Below, piece after piece: positions 17,044-25,425 of a DNA stretch of 64,000 nucleotides. Where the stretch lies: the NCBI RefSeq assembly GCF_900096975.1, contig NZ_FMYQ01000021.1:1-64000 (forward strand), in the 5' to 3' direction. This DNA is from Paraburkholderia lycopersici (GTDB lineage: Bacteria; Pseudomonadota; Gammaproteobacteria; Burkholderiales; Burkholderiaceae). How positions within the stretch are numbered: the stretch's first letter is position 1; each line of letters begins with the position of its first letter. Below the pieces are notes generated by a model, which saw only the letters and a list, made by a program, of their open reading frames with translations, made no database searches and was not told the DNA's origin. Position numbers and translations under genes: made by a program.

Positions 17044-18582
17044 TCACTCGCGGGCGTTGGGCGGCGGCTCCGCTTCGTTTTCCGCTTCGCCGCCGAGCAG
17101 CGTTTTTTCGTCGCGCAGGCCGTGCGTGCCCATCAACCGGTAGAGCGTCACGCGCGAGATGCCGAGATCGACCGCTGCCTCGGTGAGCCGGTGCCGGTGC
17201 CGCAGCAGCGCCGCCTCGATCGTGCGCCGCTCCGCCGCTTCGCGCGCCTGCGCGAGCGTGACCGTCTGCTGCGCGGTGAAGTTCGCGAGATCGAGATCCT
17301 CCGCCGAGATCAGCTTGCTTTCGGCCATGACGATCGCTCGGCGCACGCGGTTGATGAGTTCGCGGACGTTGCCCGGCCAGTTGTAGTTGTACAGGGCTTC
17401 GATGGCGTCGGGCGTGAAGCCGCGAATCCTGCGCGCGCTGTCCCGCTTGAATTTGTGCAGCACATGATGCGCGAGGATCTCGATGTCCTTGCCGCGCGTG
17501 CGCAGCGGCGGCTCGTCCACGTGCAGCACGCAGAGGCGGTGAAAGAGGTCGGCGCGAAATCGGCCGTCGCGCATCGCCGCTTCGAGATCGACGTGGGTGG
17601 CCGAGATGATGCGCACGTCGACCGGAATCTGCTCGTGCCCGCCGAGGCGCTCGATCTTGCCTTCCTGCAGAAAGCGCAGCAGGCTTGCCTGGCTTTCCAT
17701 CGGCAGGTCGCCGATTTCGTCGAGAAAGAGCGTGCCGCCATTGGCCGACTCGACGCGCCCGATCTTGCGCTGATTCGCGCCCGTGAACGCGCCGCGCTCA
17801 TAGCCGAACAGTTCGGATTGCAGAAGATGATGCGGAATCGCGCCGCAGTTGATCGGCACGAACGCTGCCTTGCGTCGCGACGAACGCTCGTGGATCGCGA
17901 GCGCCGTGAGTTCCTTGCCGGTGCCCGACTCGCCCGAGATGAACACGGTGGCGTCGGTGTTGGCCACCTTGCGGATCGTGCGAAAGAGCTGCTGCATCGC
18001 CTCGCAGGTGCCGACCATCTCGTCCTCGTCGGGGCTCGCGGCGGCGGCGCCCGGCGCGTCGAGATCGCACAGCGAGACCATGCCGAACGCGTGGCCCACG
18101 AGATAGTCGAGCGTCGCGTGCGTGACCGGCACGTGCACATAGTCGAAGCAGTAGTGGCGGATCAGGCGCCGCACCTCGGTGTCGGCGAGGCGCGCGCCGT
18201 CGGTGAGCGCGATCCAGCCCACCTGCTGCAGGCGCAGGATCGCTTCGAGCCCGGCGAGTTCGCGCGGCGCGAAGCCCGTCAAGTCGACGATGCCGGCATA
18301 GGCCGCTTCGGGCTTCACGAGGCGCGCCGCCTCGTGGGCGGTGCGGGCGGTCGCGAGCTCCCAGCCGCGGCTCTTCAGATACGCGCCGAGCAGCGGGTCC
18401 GGCGCGCGCGCGACATAGAGCAACGTGCGTTCAGGATCTGCGGCTGGCCTGGTTTCTTGCGCGCCGCAGTCGGGCGTGTCGCCCGAGTGCGGCGCGTCCG
18501 TCACGGCGAGCCGCTGGCCGGCGCCGGCGAACGGTGTCACGGTGGCGCCCAGATGAGAGGATTCGCGCACGATCGGCCTCAT
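17044..18582 (-). CDS. σ54-dependent enhancer-binding activator (VpsR-like), paralogue A
   Basis: 512-aa regulator. An N-terminal receiver-like domain (about 50-190) resembles VpsR, with an Asp at the usual phosphorylation strand (GIVDLTGF). The central AAA+ domain has Walker A GESGTGKE, the σ54-contacting loop GAFTGA and Walker B GGTLFLDEIGDL. A C-terminal Fis-type helix-turn-helix ends in LGISRVTLYRLMGTHGL. ATG 18582 lies 4 bp after the stop of the FapF-like gene, so it is the last gene of the amyloid-like operon and probably activates the operon's σ54 promoter. It is closely similar across the AAA+ domain to the activator at 25974-27359. Confidence 0.9.
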   Translation of the reverse strand: MRPIVRESSHLGATVTPFAGAGQRLAVTDAPHSGDTPDCGAQETRPAADPERTLLYVARAPDPLLGAYLKSRGWELATARTAHEAARLVKPEAAYAGIVDLTGFAPRELAGLEAILRLQQVGWIALTDGARLADTEVRRLIRHYCFDYVHVPVTHATLDYLVGHAFGMVSLCDLDAPGAAAASPDEDEMVGTCEAMQQLFRTIRKVANTDATVFISGESGTGKELTALAIHERSSRRKAAFVPINCGAIPHHLLQSELFGYERGAFTGANQRKIGRVESANGGTLFLDEIGDLPMESQASLLRFLQEGKIERLGGHEQIPVDVRIISATHVDLEAAMRDGRFRADLFHRLCVLHVDEPPLRTRGKDIEILAHHVLHKFKRDSARRIRGFTPDAIEALYNYNWPGNVRELINRVRRAIVMAESKLISAEDLDLANFTAQQTVTLAQAREAAERRTIEAALLRHRHRLTEAAVDLGISRVTLYRLMGTHGLRDEKTLLGGEAENEAEPPPNARE

Positions 18583-18586
18583 GTCA

Positions 18587-20062
18587 TCAGAATGTGTAAG
18601 GGAAACGCACGCCGACGACGAAGTTCGGCGCGTCGGGCGTGAGGCCCACGGAAACCGCGCCGTTGATCGTCAGGTGCTTGTTGACCACGTGGTTCAGGCC
18701 GAAGTTGAGCACCGAGGCGGTTGTTTCGCTGCCTGGCACGCCGGTCCAGGAACCGCCCGGAGACTTGGTTTTCGACTGCGGCTCGATGGCCATGGTGTAC
18801 GAGATGCTCGCGGAATCCTTGTCGGAGAAAGCGAGCGCGACGCCGCCGCCGAACTGGATGATGTCGCCGAGCTTCACTTCGGCCGGCTGGGTTTGCCCGA
18901 TTACCGAGGAAATGTCGGCGAACGAGCGCGAGATGTTGTACGTGTACGAGAAGCTGCCGAACAGCACCACCGGGTCGTAGGTCTTCAGCACCGAGAGACC
19001 GGCCGTCACGTTCCAGAAGCCGGTGCCCGTGGGCAGCTTGCTCGGCGCGACTAGGTTGGTGTTGTCGGGCGTGATCTGCTGCACCTTGATGCCGAACGGC
19101 GAGCTGCCGGTCGGCGTCTTCACGCGCAGGCTGCCGACCACGTCGGGCAGGTTGTTGGTCTCCTTCAGGAACTGGTAGTAGATCCCGAAGTTCACGTCGC
19201 CGATGTCGCTGGAATTGACCGAGGCGTCCGAGAGCGTGCTCGCCGAGCCGCCCGCGCCGCCCACGATGAAGCTGCTGTGCCGGTAGACGTAGGGCACGTC
19301 GACGTCCACGCTCATGCGGTCGGTGATGCCGTAGCGCGTGTCGAGATCGGCCGTGATCTGGTGCGACTTGGTCTGCCCCAGATTGATGTTGCCGAGAAAG
19401 ATCGCGTCGAGCGCGAGGAAACCCGAGAGCTGCAGCTGGCGGCGGTCGTAGTAGGTGTCGCTGATACCCCAGTCCAGCGTGAGCTTGTGGTCGAAGAGCG
19501 GCGCGTGCTCGCGCTGCACGACGGCTTCTTCGGCCTGCGTGCGGGTGGGCTCGGCGTTCTTCTGCGTCTCGCCGACCGTGGGGTTCACGCCGACGGGTGC
19601 GCCCTGCTGCGGACCGCTCGCGGCCGACGTGCCGGTCGCGCCGTTGGTCGCCCCGGCGTCGGGCGAGGGCGGGTTCACCGGCACGCCCGTGGCCGTGCCG
19701 GTGAGCGAGCCCGGCGCCGTCGCGCCCGGCAGCGCCTGGGCGAGCGGCGGCAACGGCACGGGCAGACCGTCGGCGCCGGGTTGCTCGGCGACCGTCGCGT
19801 CCGATGCCGCGTCGGGCGCGCCCGCTCCCGGCATGCCGCGCCCGCGTTGCGCCATTTCGAGGTTCGTCACCTGGCGCTCCAGTGACTGGATTTGCCGTTG
19901 CTGCTCGTCGACCACGCGCATGAGCGTGTTCAGGCGTTCTTCTATCGACTGGCTTTGTAGCGCCTGCGCATGGGCGGATTGCGAGAGCGCGAATAGCATG
20001 ACCGCTGCTGGAATGGCGGCCAGCGTCACGTGCGGCGCCGCCGACCTCGACATCATCTTCAT
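18587..20062 (-). CDS. FapF-like outer-membrane protein, putative amyloid export channel
   Basis: 491-aa exported protein. A signal peptide (to about residue 32, SQSAHA) is followed by a coiled coil (IEERLNTLMRVVDEQQRQIQSLERQVTNLEMA), a long Pro/Ala/Gly-rich linker (about 65-170) and a C-terminal domain with alternating hydrophobic strands that ends in VGVRFPYTF, a terminal-Phe β-barrel signal. Coiled coil plus barrel is the architecture of FapF, the trimeric pore that exports Fap amyloid subunits in Pseudomonas. ATG 20062 has an AAGAAG-rich ribosome site. The FapF assignment comes from architecture and neighbours, not from an alignment. Confidence 0.7.
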   Translation of the reverse strand: MKMMSRSAAPHVTLAAIPAAVMLFALSQSAHAQALQSQSIEERLNTLMRVVDEQQRQIQSLERQVTNLEMAQRGRGMPGAGAPDAASDATVAEQPGADGLPVPLPPLAQALPGATAPGSLTGTATGVPVNPPSPDAGATNGATGTSAASGPQQGAPVGVNPTVGETQKNAEPTRTQAEEAVVQREHAPLFDHKLTLDWGISDTYYDRRQLQLSGFLALDAIFLGNINLGQTKSHQITADLDTRYGITDRMSVDVDVPYVYRHSSFIVGGAGGSASTLSDASVNSSDIGDVNFGIYYQFLKETNNLPDVVGSLRVKTPTGSSPFGIKVQQITPDNTNLVAPSKLPTGTGFWNVTAGLSVLKTYDPVVLFGSFSYTYNISRSFADISSVIGQTQPAEVKLGDIIQFGGGVALAFSDKDSASISYTMAIEPQSKTKSPGGSWTGVPGSETTASVLNFGLNHVVNKHLTINGAVSVGLTPDAPNFVVGVRFPYTF

Positions 20063-20220
20063 TCTTCTTCCCCCGGGATCGAATGCGGGCGCCAAGCGGA
20101 ACCCCCTGGTCCCATGCCCGCGCGCGTCGATGCTCCTCTTTCGAAGTGCTGCTTCTCGCGCGGGGCCGTTGCCCGCGTGGTGGTCTCCTTCGCTGGTGCG
20201 TCTCGTTACGAGTCCCTTGG

Positions 20221-21066
20221 TTAATGGAGATTGCGCAGAGCCTGTAATACGCCGGTCTGCCGGATCATTTGCGACGTCATCTGCTGCGTCTGCAGACTCA
20301 GTTGCAACTGGTTCGCGACCTGCTGGTTATTGCCTGCGACCTGGACTAGCTGGGCGATCGCTCCGGCTTGCTGCGCGTTGCCCGGCACGATGTTCTGCGT
20401 GGCGAGGCCCGCCGGCGTCTGCAGGGTGACGCTGACGCCGTTGCTGCCGAACGAGATGCCCGCTTTTATGCTGCCGTTCGCGTTCGAGGCGGACGCGCCC
20501 GGCTGGTTGGCGGCGCCCGGCAGGCTGGCGAGCTGCGGCGCGTTGTTGTCCCAGGAAATGGTCGCGGCGTTGGCGCCCGTATTGCCGCTGCCGGCCACCT
20601 GGGTGATCTGCGACACGCCGTTGACCGATACGTTCTGGCCACCGGTAGCCGTCGCGTTCGGGTTGGCGCCGCTGTTTGCGCTCGTGGTCCCGCCCTGCGT
20701 CGGGTCGATCACGGTCGCGAAGGTCTTCACCTGCGCGCTCACCTGGTTGGCCGCATTCTGGGCGACCGCGAGCGCGCCTTGCGCGACTGCCGTCGCGCCA
20801 TTGGGCAATTGCCACTGTGAAAGCAGGTTCAGAACGAACCCCGAAATCATGTCGCTGCCGGCATATTTGCCGGTCTGGTGCGCGAGCACGTCGTCGCCGA
20901 CGGCCTCGCAGCGGATGCCCTGCGCCTGCCCGTCGGCGTTCGCGAGAAACGCCGGCACCGGCTGCGGTAAGCCGATGCCTTCGGCAGCTTGCGCACCGCT
21001 CGCTAAAGCGCAGGCGAGCGCGGAGACGGCTGCCGCGATGCCACACTGTGAGAGGTTGCGTTTCAT
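20221..21066 (-). CDS. FapE-like exported protein
   Basis: 281-aa exported protein with a Sec signal ending near ASGAQAAEG. The mature part has one Cys (QGIRCEAVGDD), the segment GKYAGSDMISGFVLNLLSQWQLPNG, a Gly/Asn/Ala-rich middle and a Gln/Asn-rich C-terminus (QVAGNNQQVANQLQLSLQTQQ), low-complexity composition typical of amyloid-associated proteins. Position between the C39 peptidase and the FapF-like pore suggests a FapE-type extracellular component. ATG 21066 has only a weak ribosome site and lies 13 bp after the peptidase stop. Confidence 0.6.
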   Translation of the reverse strand: MKRNLSQCGIAAAVSALACALASGAQAAEGIGLPQPVPAFLANADGQAQGIRCEAVGDDVLAHQTGKYAGSDMISGFVLNLLSQWQLPNGATAVAQGALAVAQNAANQVSAQVKTFATVIDPTQGGTTSANSGANPNATATGGQNVSVNGVSQITQVAGSGNTGANAATISWDNNAPQLASLPGAANQPGASASNANGSIKAGISFGSNGVSVTLQTPAGLATQNIVPGNAQQAGAIAQLVQVAGNNQQVANQLQLSLQTQQMTSQMIRQTGVLQALRNLH

Positions 21067-21079
21067 TTCTATCAGGACT

Positions 21080-21799
21080 TCAAAACATGACGGCCTTGTC
21101 GAGGCCGTATTCGAAGAAGGGAGTCGCTGCCGTGCCGTTGAGCAAAGCGTTTTCACGCAGCTTGAGCGCGAGCGACTCGTTGTTCTGCAACAGCGGGGAG
21201 TCCTCCAGGAACGGTTTGCCGAGCACCGCGAAGACGAGACCGTTCCATGTCTTCGCGAAATCGTCCTCGGCGACGATGCGGTTGCCGAGCGCGGGGTCCG
21301 CGATGAAGATGCGGCCGTTCTCGGCGTGCTTGACGATCACGAAGTGCTCGTAGCCTTCGATGTTCATGAGCACCAGTACGGGAATCTGCAGGTGGTAGAG
21401 CGCGTCGGTGTTGACGCGAAAACCGCGGCCGCGCAGGCCGATCGTCTCGACGAACTTCTTCATGTCGAGCATGGAGAAGCCGTTCTTGACGACCACCTCA
21501 GGCGTGGAGAACACCATCATCTGGCGGATCAGCTCCGGTTCGGGGATGTCGATGCCGTAGCCGTACTTGAGCAGCGTGGCGAGCGCGGCGGCGCCGCAGC
21601 TGTAGTCGTACTGCTGGCTGACGATGCTGCGATAGCGAAGGTCCCGCATCGAGTGGATCGGAAGCTTGATCGGCACGCCGATGAGGTTGGTCGCGTCGAG
21701 CGTCGACTGCGCGCGCGCGGGCACAAGGGCCGCGCCGGCGGCGAGCGCCAGCGCGACAGCGCACATCCTTGACGCCGGGGTCGATACGGACCCGGACAT
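21080..21799 (-). CDS. C39-family cysteine peptidase (FapD-like)
   Basis: 239-aa exported or periplasmic C39 peptidase. Signal peptide to about residue 30 (ALVPARA). Catalytic features are Cys68 in QQYDYSCGAAAL with the oxyanion Gln62 six residues before it, His152 in YEHFVIVKH and Asp168 in FIADPALGN. C39 enzymes cut after double-glycine leaders; the stand-alone form is FapD in Fap systems. ATG 21799 follows AGGAGACCACC, a strong ribosome site; the longer upstream frame is not used. There is no ABC transporter fusion. The likely substrate is another product of this operon. Confidence 0.85.
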   Translation of the reverse strand: MSGSVSTPASRMCAVALALAAGAALVPARAQSTLDATNLIGVPIKLPIHSMRDLRYRSIVSQQYDYSCGAAALATLLKYGYGIDIPEPELIRQMMVFSTPEVVVKNGFSMLDMKKFVETIGLRGRGFRVNTDALYHLQIPVLVLMNIEGYEHFVIVKHAENGRIFIADPALGNRIVAEDDFAKTWNGLVFAVLGKPFLEDSPLLQNNESLALKLRENALLNGTAATPFFEYGLDKAVMF

Positions 21800-21914
21800 G
21801 GTGGTCTCCTGTCGGCCAGAGTCGGCGTGTCGATCCGCGGCAGCGCTTTCGCGTCGGCCCGGTTCCATCGCGCCTTGCCCTGGTCCCATGCAAGTAATTG
21901 CAACATCGGGGTCA

Positions 21915-21944
21915 CGCGCCGGCTGCGGTGGGACAGCCGGCGCG
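21915..21944 (-). repeat. Hairpin between the amyloid-like subunit gene and the C39 peptidase gene
   Basis: An 11-bp perfect stem (CGCGCCGGCTG / CAGCCGGCGCG) with an 8-nt loop in the 217-bp spacer. On the minus strand no T-tract follows, so it is more likely an mRNA-stabilising or partial-termination element that lets the upstream subunit be made in excess. Confidence 0.6.
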
Positions 21945-22016
21945 CGGTGCTGCCTGAGGTGTTACCTGACTTGCTGCCTGGGACGAGCCCAGTTCCTGCA
22001 GTGCTGCGGGCCGTGT

Positions 22017-23600
22017 CTAGTGGCCGTTGTTCATCGCGGCAATGGCCATGCCGTTGTGCTGCAGGTTGCCGATGCCGCCGGCAATGTTCACGCCGATGTT
22101 GCCTTGCGCGCCGGTGAGCGTATTGGCGCCGAGGCTGGCCGTGCCCTGGAACTGGCCGGTGGCCGTCATGCCCGCGTTCTGCACGTTGTTGTCCGTCGCG
22201 ACCATCGCGACCGTCGCGGCCGAACCGGGGCTTGCCGTCGTCACGGAGCCGGCGAGGCTGTTGTTCTGCGCGTTGCCGATACCGGACGCGACGTTCACGC
22301 CGACGTTGCCCGAAACGTTCGCGAGCGAGCCGTCGCCGACCGACGCGTTCAGATTGAAGTTCTTCACGTTGGCGTGACCGCTGGACGCCTGCGTGTTGAA
22401 GATCTGCGCGTTGCCGAAGACGTTGCCCATGTCGACGGAAGCGAGCGCGACGTCGTTGCTTTGCGCGTTGTTGATGCCTTCCGCGATGTTCACGCCGAGG
22501 TTGCCCGTCACGCCCGTTGCCGCGTCGCTGCCCGTGTTGGCGTCGAGCGTGCCGGGCTGCTGCGTGTTGATGTGCTGCGTGATGGAACCCGTGGTGTGCT
22601 CGTCGACGGTCGTGAGCGTGTCGCTTACGTTGTAGCCCCAGCTACGCGACGAGCTCGAGCTTCTCGACGACGAATGATCGTGCGAGCTCGCGCTGCTGCT
22701 CGATTCGCTGTACGTATGCGCGTACGCATTCGCCGAGTTCTTCGACTTCTGGCTCGTGCCGCTCACGCTGGCCGAGAGCGACGCGCTGGCCGAGCCGTTG
22801 GCGTAGGCCGTATTGGCGTTGGACGAGCTGTCGCTGGTGTTCTTCGTGTTGTTCGCGGTCCAGGCCGTGCCGGCGCTCGTCGTGTCGCTGTTGTTGTGCG
22901 CGTTGGTCTTCGTGTGCGACGTGTTTTCCGAGCCGCTCACGCTCACGCCTGCCGAGCCGTTCTGGAAGTTGCCGCTGTGCGCCCATGACGCGTTCGCCTG
23001 AGCTGCGCCATTGCCGCTTTGCGACTTCGTCGACGTGTTGTTGCCCACGCTGTTGTAGGTGTGGCTGACACCCTTGCTGCCCGTGTCGTTATAGGTGCTG
23101 GCCGTCGTCGAATCGCTCGTGTTGCCGCTGTTGGTCGAGACGGAATACTGGCCGTTCACGCTCGCGTCGAGCGTCTTGCCGAAGCTCGAGTTGCTCGACG
23201 AGCTCTTGTTGGTCGACGCGTTGACATCGTGCGTGTGCGACTGGCTGCTCGACGAGGACGACGAACTCGACGAACTCGAATCCGACGACTTCGTGAACGT
23301 GTTGCTGCCCGTGCCCGTCACGCTGAAGTTCGTGTCGTTGAACGTCGTCGTGATCTTGCCGGTGTTGTAGCTCTGCGCTTGCGGAATGAGCGTGCCGCCG
23401 CTGGCGGTCTGGCTGTTGTTGATGACGGCGCCGGCGGTGCTCGAAACGGAGACGCAGCCGAACAACGTGACAAAGCCTTCGATGCCGACGCCTTCGCTTA
23501 CGCCCGTGGCGTTGAAGAGATACGCCATGTTCGATGGAACTGCGTAAGCGGAGCCTGCCGCCGACGCAAAAACTGCCGCTGCTATGAGGGTGCGCTTCAT
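22017..23600 (-). CDS. Ser-rich secreted repeat protein, putative major amyloid subunit (FapC-like)
   Basis: 527-aa exported protein with a signal peptide ending AGSAYA. Residues about 105-340 are extremely rich in Ser, Asn, Thr and Gly, with poly-Ser runs and His-containing SSHDHSS blocks. The C-terminal third has three imperfect repeats beginning near 366, 431 and 500 (GNLGVNIAEGINNAQSND, GNVGVNVASGIGNAQNNS, GNIGVNIAGGIGNLQHNG), similar in style to Fap repeat units. Only one Cys (GCVSV) is present. The fibre-subunit role is inferred from composition, repeats and the neighbouring C39 and FapF-like genes. It starts 27 bp after the preceding gene. Confidence 0.7.
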   Translation of the reverse strand: MKRTLIAAAVFASAAGSAYAVPSNMAYLFNATGVSEGVGIEGFVTLFGCVSVSSTAGAVINNSQTASGGTLIPQAQSYNTGKITTTFNDTNFSVTGTGSNTFTKSSDSSSSSSSSSSSSQSHTHDVNASTNKSSSSNSSFGKTLDASVNGQYSVSTNSGNTSDSTTASTYNDTGSKGVSHTYNSVGNNTSTKSQSGNGAAQANASWAHSGNFQNGSAGVSVSGSENTSHTKTNAHNNSDTTSAGTAWTANNTKNTSDSSSNANTAYANGSASASLSASVSGTSQKSKNSANAYAHTYSESSSSASSHDHSSSRSSSSSRSWGYNVSDTLTTVDEHTTGSITQHINTQQPGTLDANTGSDAATGVTGNLGVNIAEGINNAQSNDVALASVDMGNVFGNAQIFNTQASSGHANVKNFNLNASVGDGSLANVSGNVGVNVASGIGNAQNNSLAGSVTTASPGSAATVAMVATDNNVQNAGMTATGQFQGTASLGANTLTGAQGNIGVNIAGGIGNLQHNGMAIAAMNNGH

Positions 23601-23627
23601 GATTTCGCTCCGATACTGAGTGGTCAG

Positions 23628-24248
23628 TTAAAAAAGAGTGCCCGCCGGGGGACGGAGCACAAAACTGTTTGCCGTAACGTTACCGGCGCCGGCTGCCTGG
23701 TTCACCTGCACGAGACCCGTCGCATTCCTGAATGCCGCATTGTCGATGCGTACCTCACGAATACCCCCTGCCTGGGCCAATTGCCCCTGGCTGCCGTTCG
23801 CAGCGGCGGCTGCGGACAGTTCCCCGTCCGAAACCGCCACCACTCCAATCGCACCGCTGCCGATGAGAGCAGTGTTGCGCTGGATGTTGCCCACGCCCGC
23901 CGACTGATTCACCATCATTGCGCCGTTCGTGTTTGCAAAAGCGCCTCCGCCTATCGTCGCGCTCACGTCCTTGAGCCGCGCGGTGACGGTGGCGAGCTGC
24001 TCGTCGCCATTCACGTTGACGGCCACGTTGCCTGTCGTGATCGTCAACTGGTTGGCCTGCGCGTTGTCGAGGCCCGCCGTTTCGTTCACCGTGAGCGCGC
24101 CCGTCGTGGACGTCGCGGCTCCTGGGGCGATGGTCGCGGTCGCGCCCACCGCGACCTGGGCGTGCGCCGCGCCGGCAAAACCGAATGCGGCGGCGCAGGC
24201 GAGTGCGGCGGAAAGCGCGGCGCGCAACGTCTTTGTCGAACGGCTCAT
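23628..24248 (-). CDS. Secreted repeat protein, putative minor amyloid subunit (FapB-like)
   Basis: 206-aa exported protein with a signal peptide ending GAAHA. Three imperfect repeats lie at about 51-70 (ALTVNETAGLDNAQANQLTI), 110-129 (AMMVNQSAGVGNIQRNTALI) and 179-198 (LVQVNQAAGAGNVTANSFVL). The shared core VN-x-(S/T/A)AG-x-(D/G)N is related to the repeats of the 527-aa protein. A nucleator or minor fibre role is inferred. ATG 24248 overlaps the preceding stop by 4 bp (translational coupling). Confidence 0.65.
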   Translation of the reverse strand: MSRSTKTLRAALSAALACAAAFGFAGAAHAQVAVGATATIAPGAATSTTGALTVNETAGLDNAQANQLTITTGNVAVNVNGDEQLATVTARLKDVSATIGGGAFANTNGAMMVNQSAGVGNIQRNTALIGSGAIGVVAVSDGELSAAAAANGSQGQLAQAGGIREVRIDNAAFRNATGLVQVNQAAGAGNVTANSFVLRPPAGTLF

Positions 24249-24742
24249 TTCATGCCTCCCATCGCGCCCGTGAGCGGGGCGAGCGCGCCAGTGATCGTCG
24301 AGGAAATCGTGCCGCCGAGGCCGCCGCCGACGCCCGCGCTCGCGCCCGGACCCATGGCCGTGTTCGCGCCGGTGGCGTTGCCGCTGAGAATGCGGGTGAT
24401 CGCCTGCACGCCCGCGCCCTGGGCGCTCAAGGCGCCGTTCGCGTTCACGCCGCTCGAGCCGTGGGCGTTGGTGAGGTCCGTGTCGGTGACGAGCGTCGCG
24501 ATCGCCGGATCGAAGCTGTTCTTGGGAAAGGTCGTGGCGCGCACGAGCACCGGGTCCTGGTTTTTCGGCACGTCGGCGAAGGCGCTGCGCGGAGTGATGT
24601 CGCGTTCTACGATGATGTCGCCGGGATTGGTCACCTGCTGGGCGCCGGCTCCTGCCGTGACACTCGCCGCCAGGGCGCCGCACAGGGCCGCCACCTGGAC
24701 CGAACGGCGGCTTGCGCCGCGCGTCGACTTGCGTGCTGTCAT
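24245..24742 (-). CDS. Exported Gly/Ala-rich protein of the amyloid-like operon
   Basis: 165-aa protein with a signal peptide ending TAGAGAQQ. The mature part begins QVTNPGDIIVERDITPRSAF, has an acidic/Thr segment (IATLVTDTDL) and a Gly/Ala-rich low-complexity C-terminus (GASAGVGGGLGGTISSTITG). No family is recognised; a FapA-like chaperone role is possible only from position. ATG 24742 follows CAGGAGACCAGG, nearly the same leader as the C39 gene. The stop overlaps the next start by 4 bp. Confidence 0.6.
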   Translation of the reverse strand: MTARKSTRGASRRSVQVAALCGALAASVTAGAGAQQVTNPGDIIVERDITPRSAFADVPKNQDPVLVRATTFPKNSFDPAIATLVTDTDLTNAHGSSGVNANGALSAQGAGVQAITRILSGNATGANTAMGPGASAGVGGGLGGTISSTITGALAPLTGAMGGMK

Positions 24743-24826
24743 CCTGGTCTCCTGTCGACCGGAACTGGCGCTTTCACGCCCCGGTCTCATGTCCTCGCGC
24801 CGCGCAGAGCGCCCGCGCACCGGACG

Positions 24827-24846
24827 CCGCGCCGCATGCGGCGCGG
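24827..24846. repeat. 20-bp perfect palindrome in the amyloid-like operon
   Basis: The sequence is its own reverse complement around GCATGC, in the 119-bp gap between the first and second genes. As RNA it would form a GC-rich hairpin (CCGCGCC / GGCGCGG) about 15 nt after the first gene's stop. No T-tract follows. Confidence 0.6.
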
Positions 24847-24861
24847 TTTGCTATCTCATCG

Positions 24862-25425
24862 TTACTTTCTCGTGTAGCTGGCGACGTTGCCCTGCGCGTT
24901 CTGCGTGGCGTCCACGGGGATCGGCAGCGGCGCCGGGGGCGCGATTTCGTCCCACAGCGTCACGCTGTTGTTGCCGCGCATCAGTTGCGGGGTGGCCGCC
25001 ACCATCACCATCCCGACCGCGCCGCCGCGCTGGCGCGAAAGTGTCTGGTCGTCGAGCGAGCCGACGCCCGCGAAGGCGCCGTCATCGCCGAACGCCACCG
25101 GGTCGGCGGCGGGGCGGGAGCCGGCGGCTGCGGCGTCCGTGTCGTCCGGGGCGGCGGTGCTGGCCATGCTGGCCGCCGCCGGCGTGCTCACGTCGTCGGG
25201 CGTGGCGGGAGCGAGCGCCGCAGGTGTTGCAGGAACGACATCCGGGGCGGGATTCCCGACGCTGGCAAGCGTGGCCTGCGCGAACTGCGCGACCGGCGCG
25301 TCGTCCGCTGCCTGCGCGAGCGCGGCGGGGGGCAGGACGAGGAGCGCGGCGGGGACGAGCATCGCGGCGCATGCGCTGCCATAGCCAATCAAACTGCTCC
25401 GGACCTGCTGGGTGATGAGTCGCAT
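24862..25425 (-). CDS. First gene of the amyloid-like operon: exported protein with internal double-glycine motif
   Basis: 187-aa protein with a Sec signal (SACAAMLVPAALLVLPPAALAQA), a Pro/Ala/Asp-rich middle (about 40-120), then LDDQTLSRQRGG at 124-135. This matches the L(-12), L(-7), G(-2), G(-1) pattern of C39 leader cleavage sites. Cleavage would release a 52-residue C-terminal piece starting AVGMVMVAATPQLM. No family is recognised. ATG 25425 has AGGAGAT 5 bp ahead, and the predicted σ54 transcription start near 25441 excludes the upstream ATG at 25449. Confidence 0.65.
   Translation of the reverse strand: MRLITQQVRSSLIGYGSACAAMLVPAALLVLPPAALAQAADDAPVAQFAQATLASVGNPAPDVVPATPAALAPATPDDVSTPAAASMASTAAPDDTDAAAAGSRPAADPVAFGDDGAFAGVGSLDDQTLSRQRGGAVGMVMVAATPQLMRGNNSVTLWDEIAPPAPLPIPVDATQNAQGNVASYTRK

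Noticed and set aside
23019..25415. 798-codon plus-strand open frame antisense to the amyloid-like operon
   Set aside because: It spans three clear minus-strand genes with signal peptides and 4-bp overlaps; the frame is a by-product of high GC.
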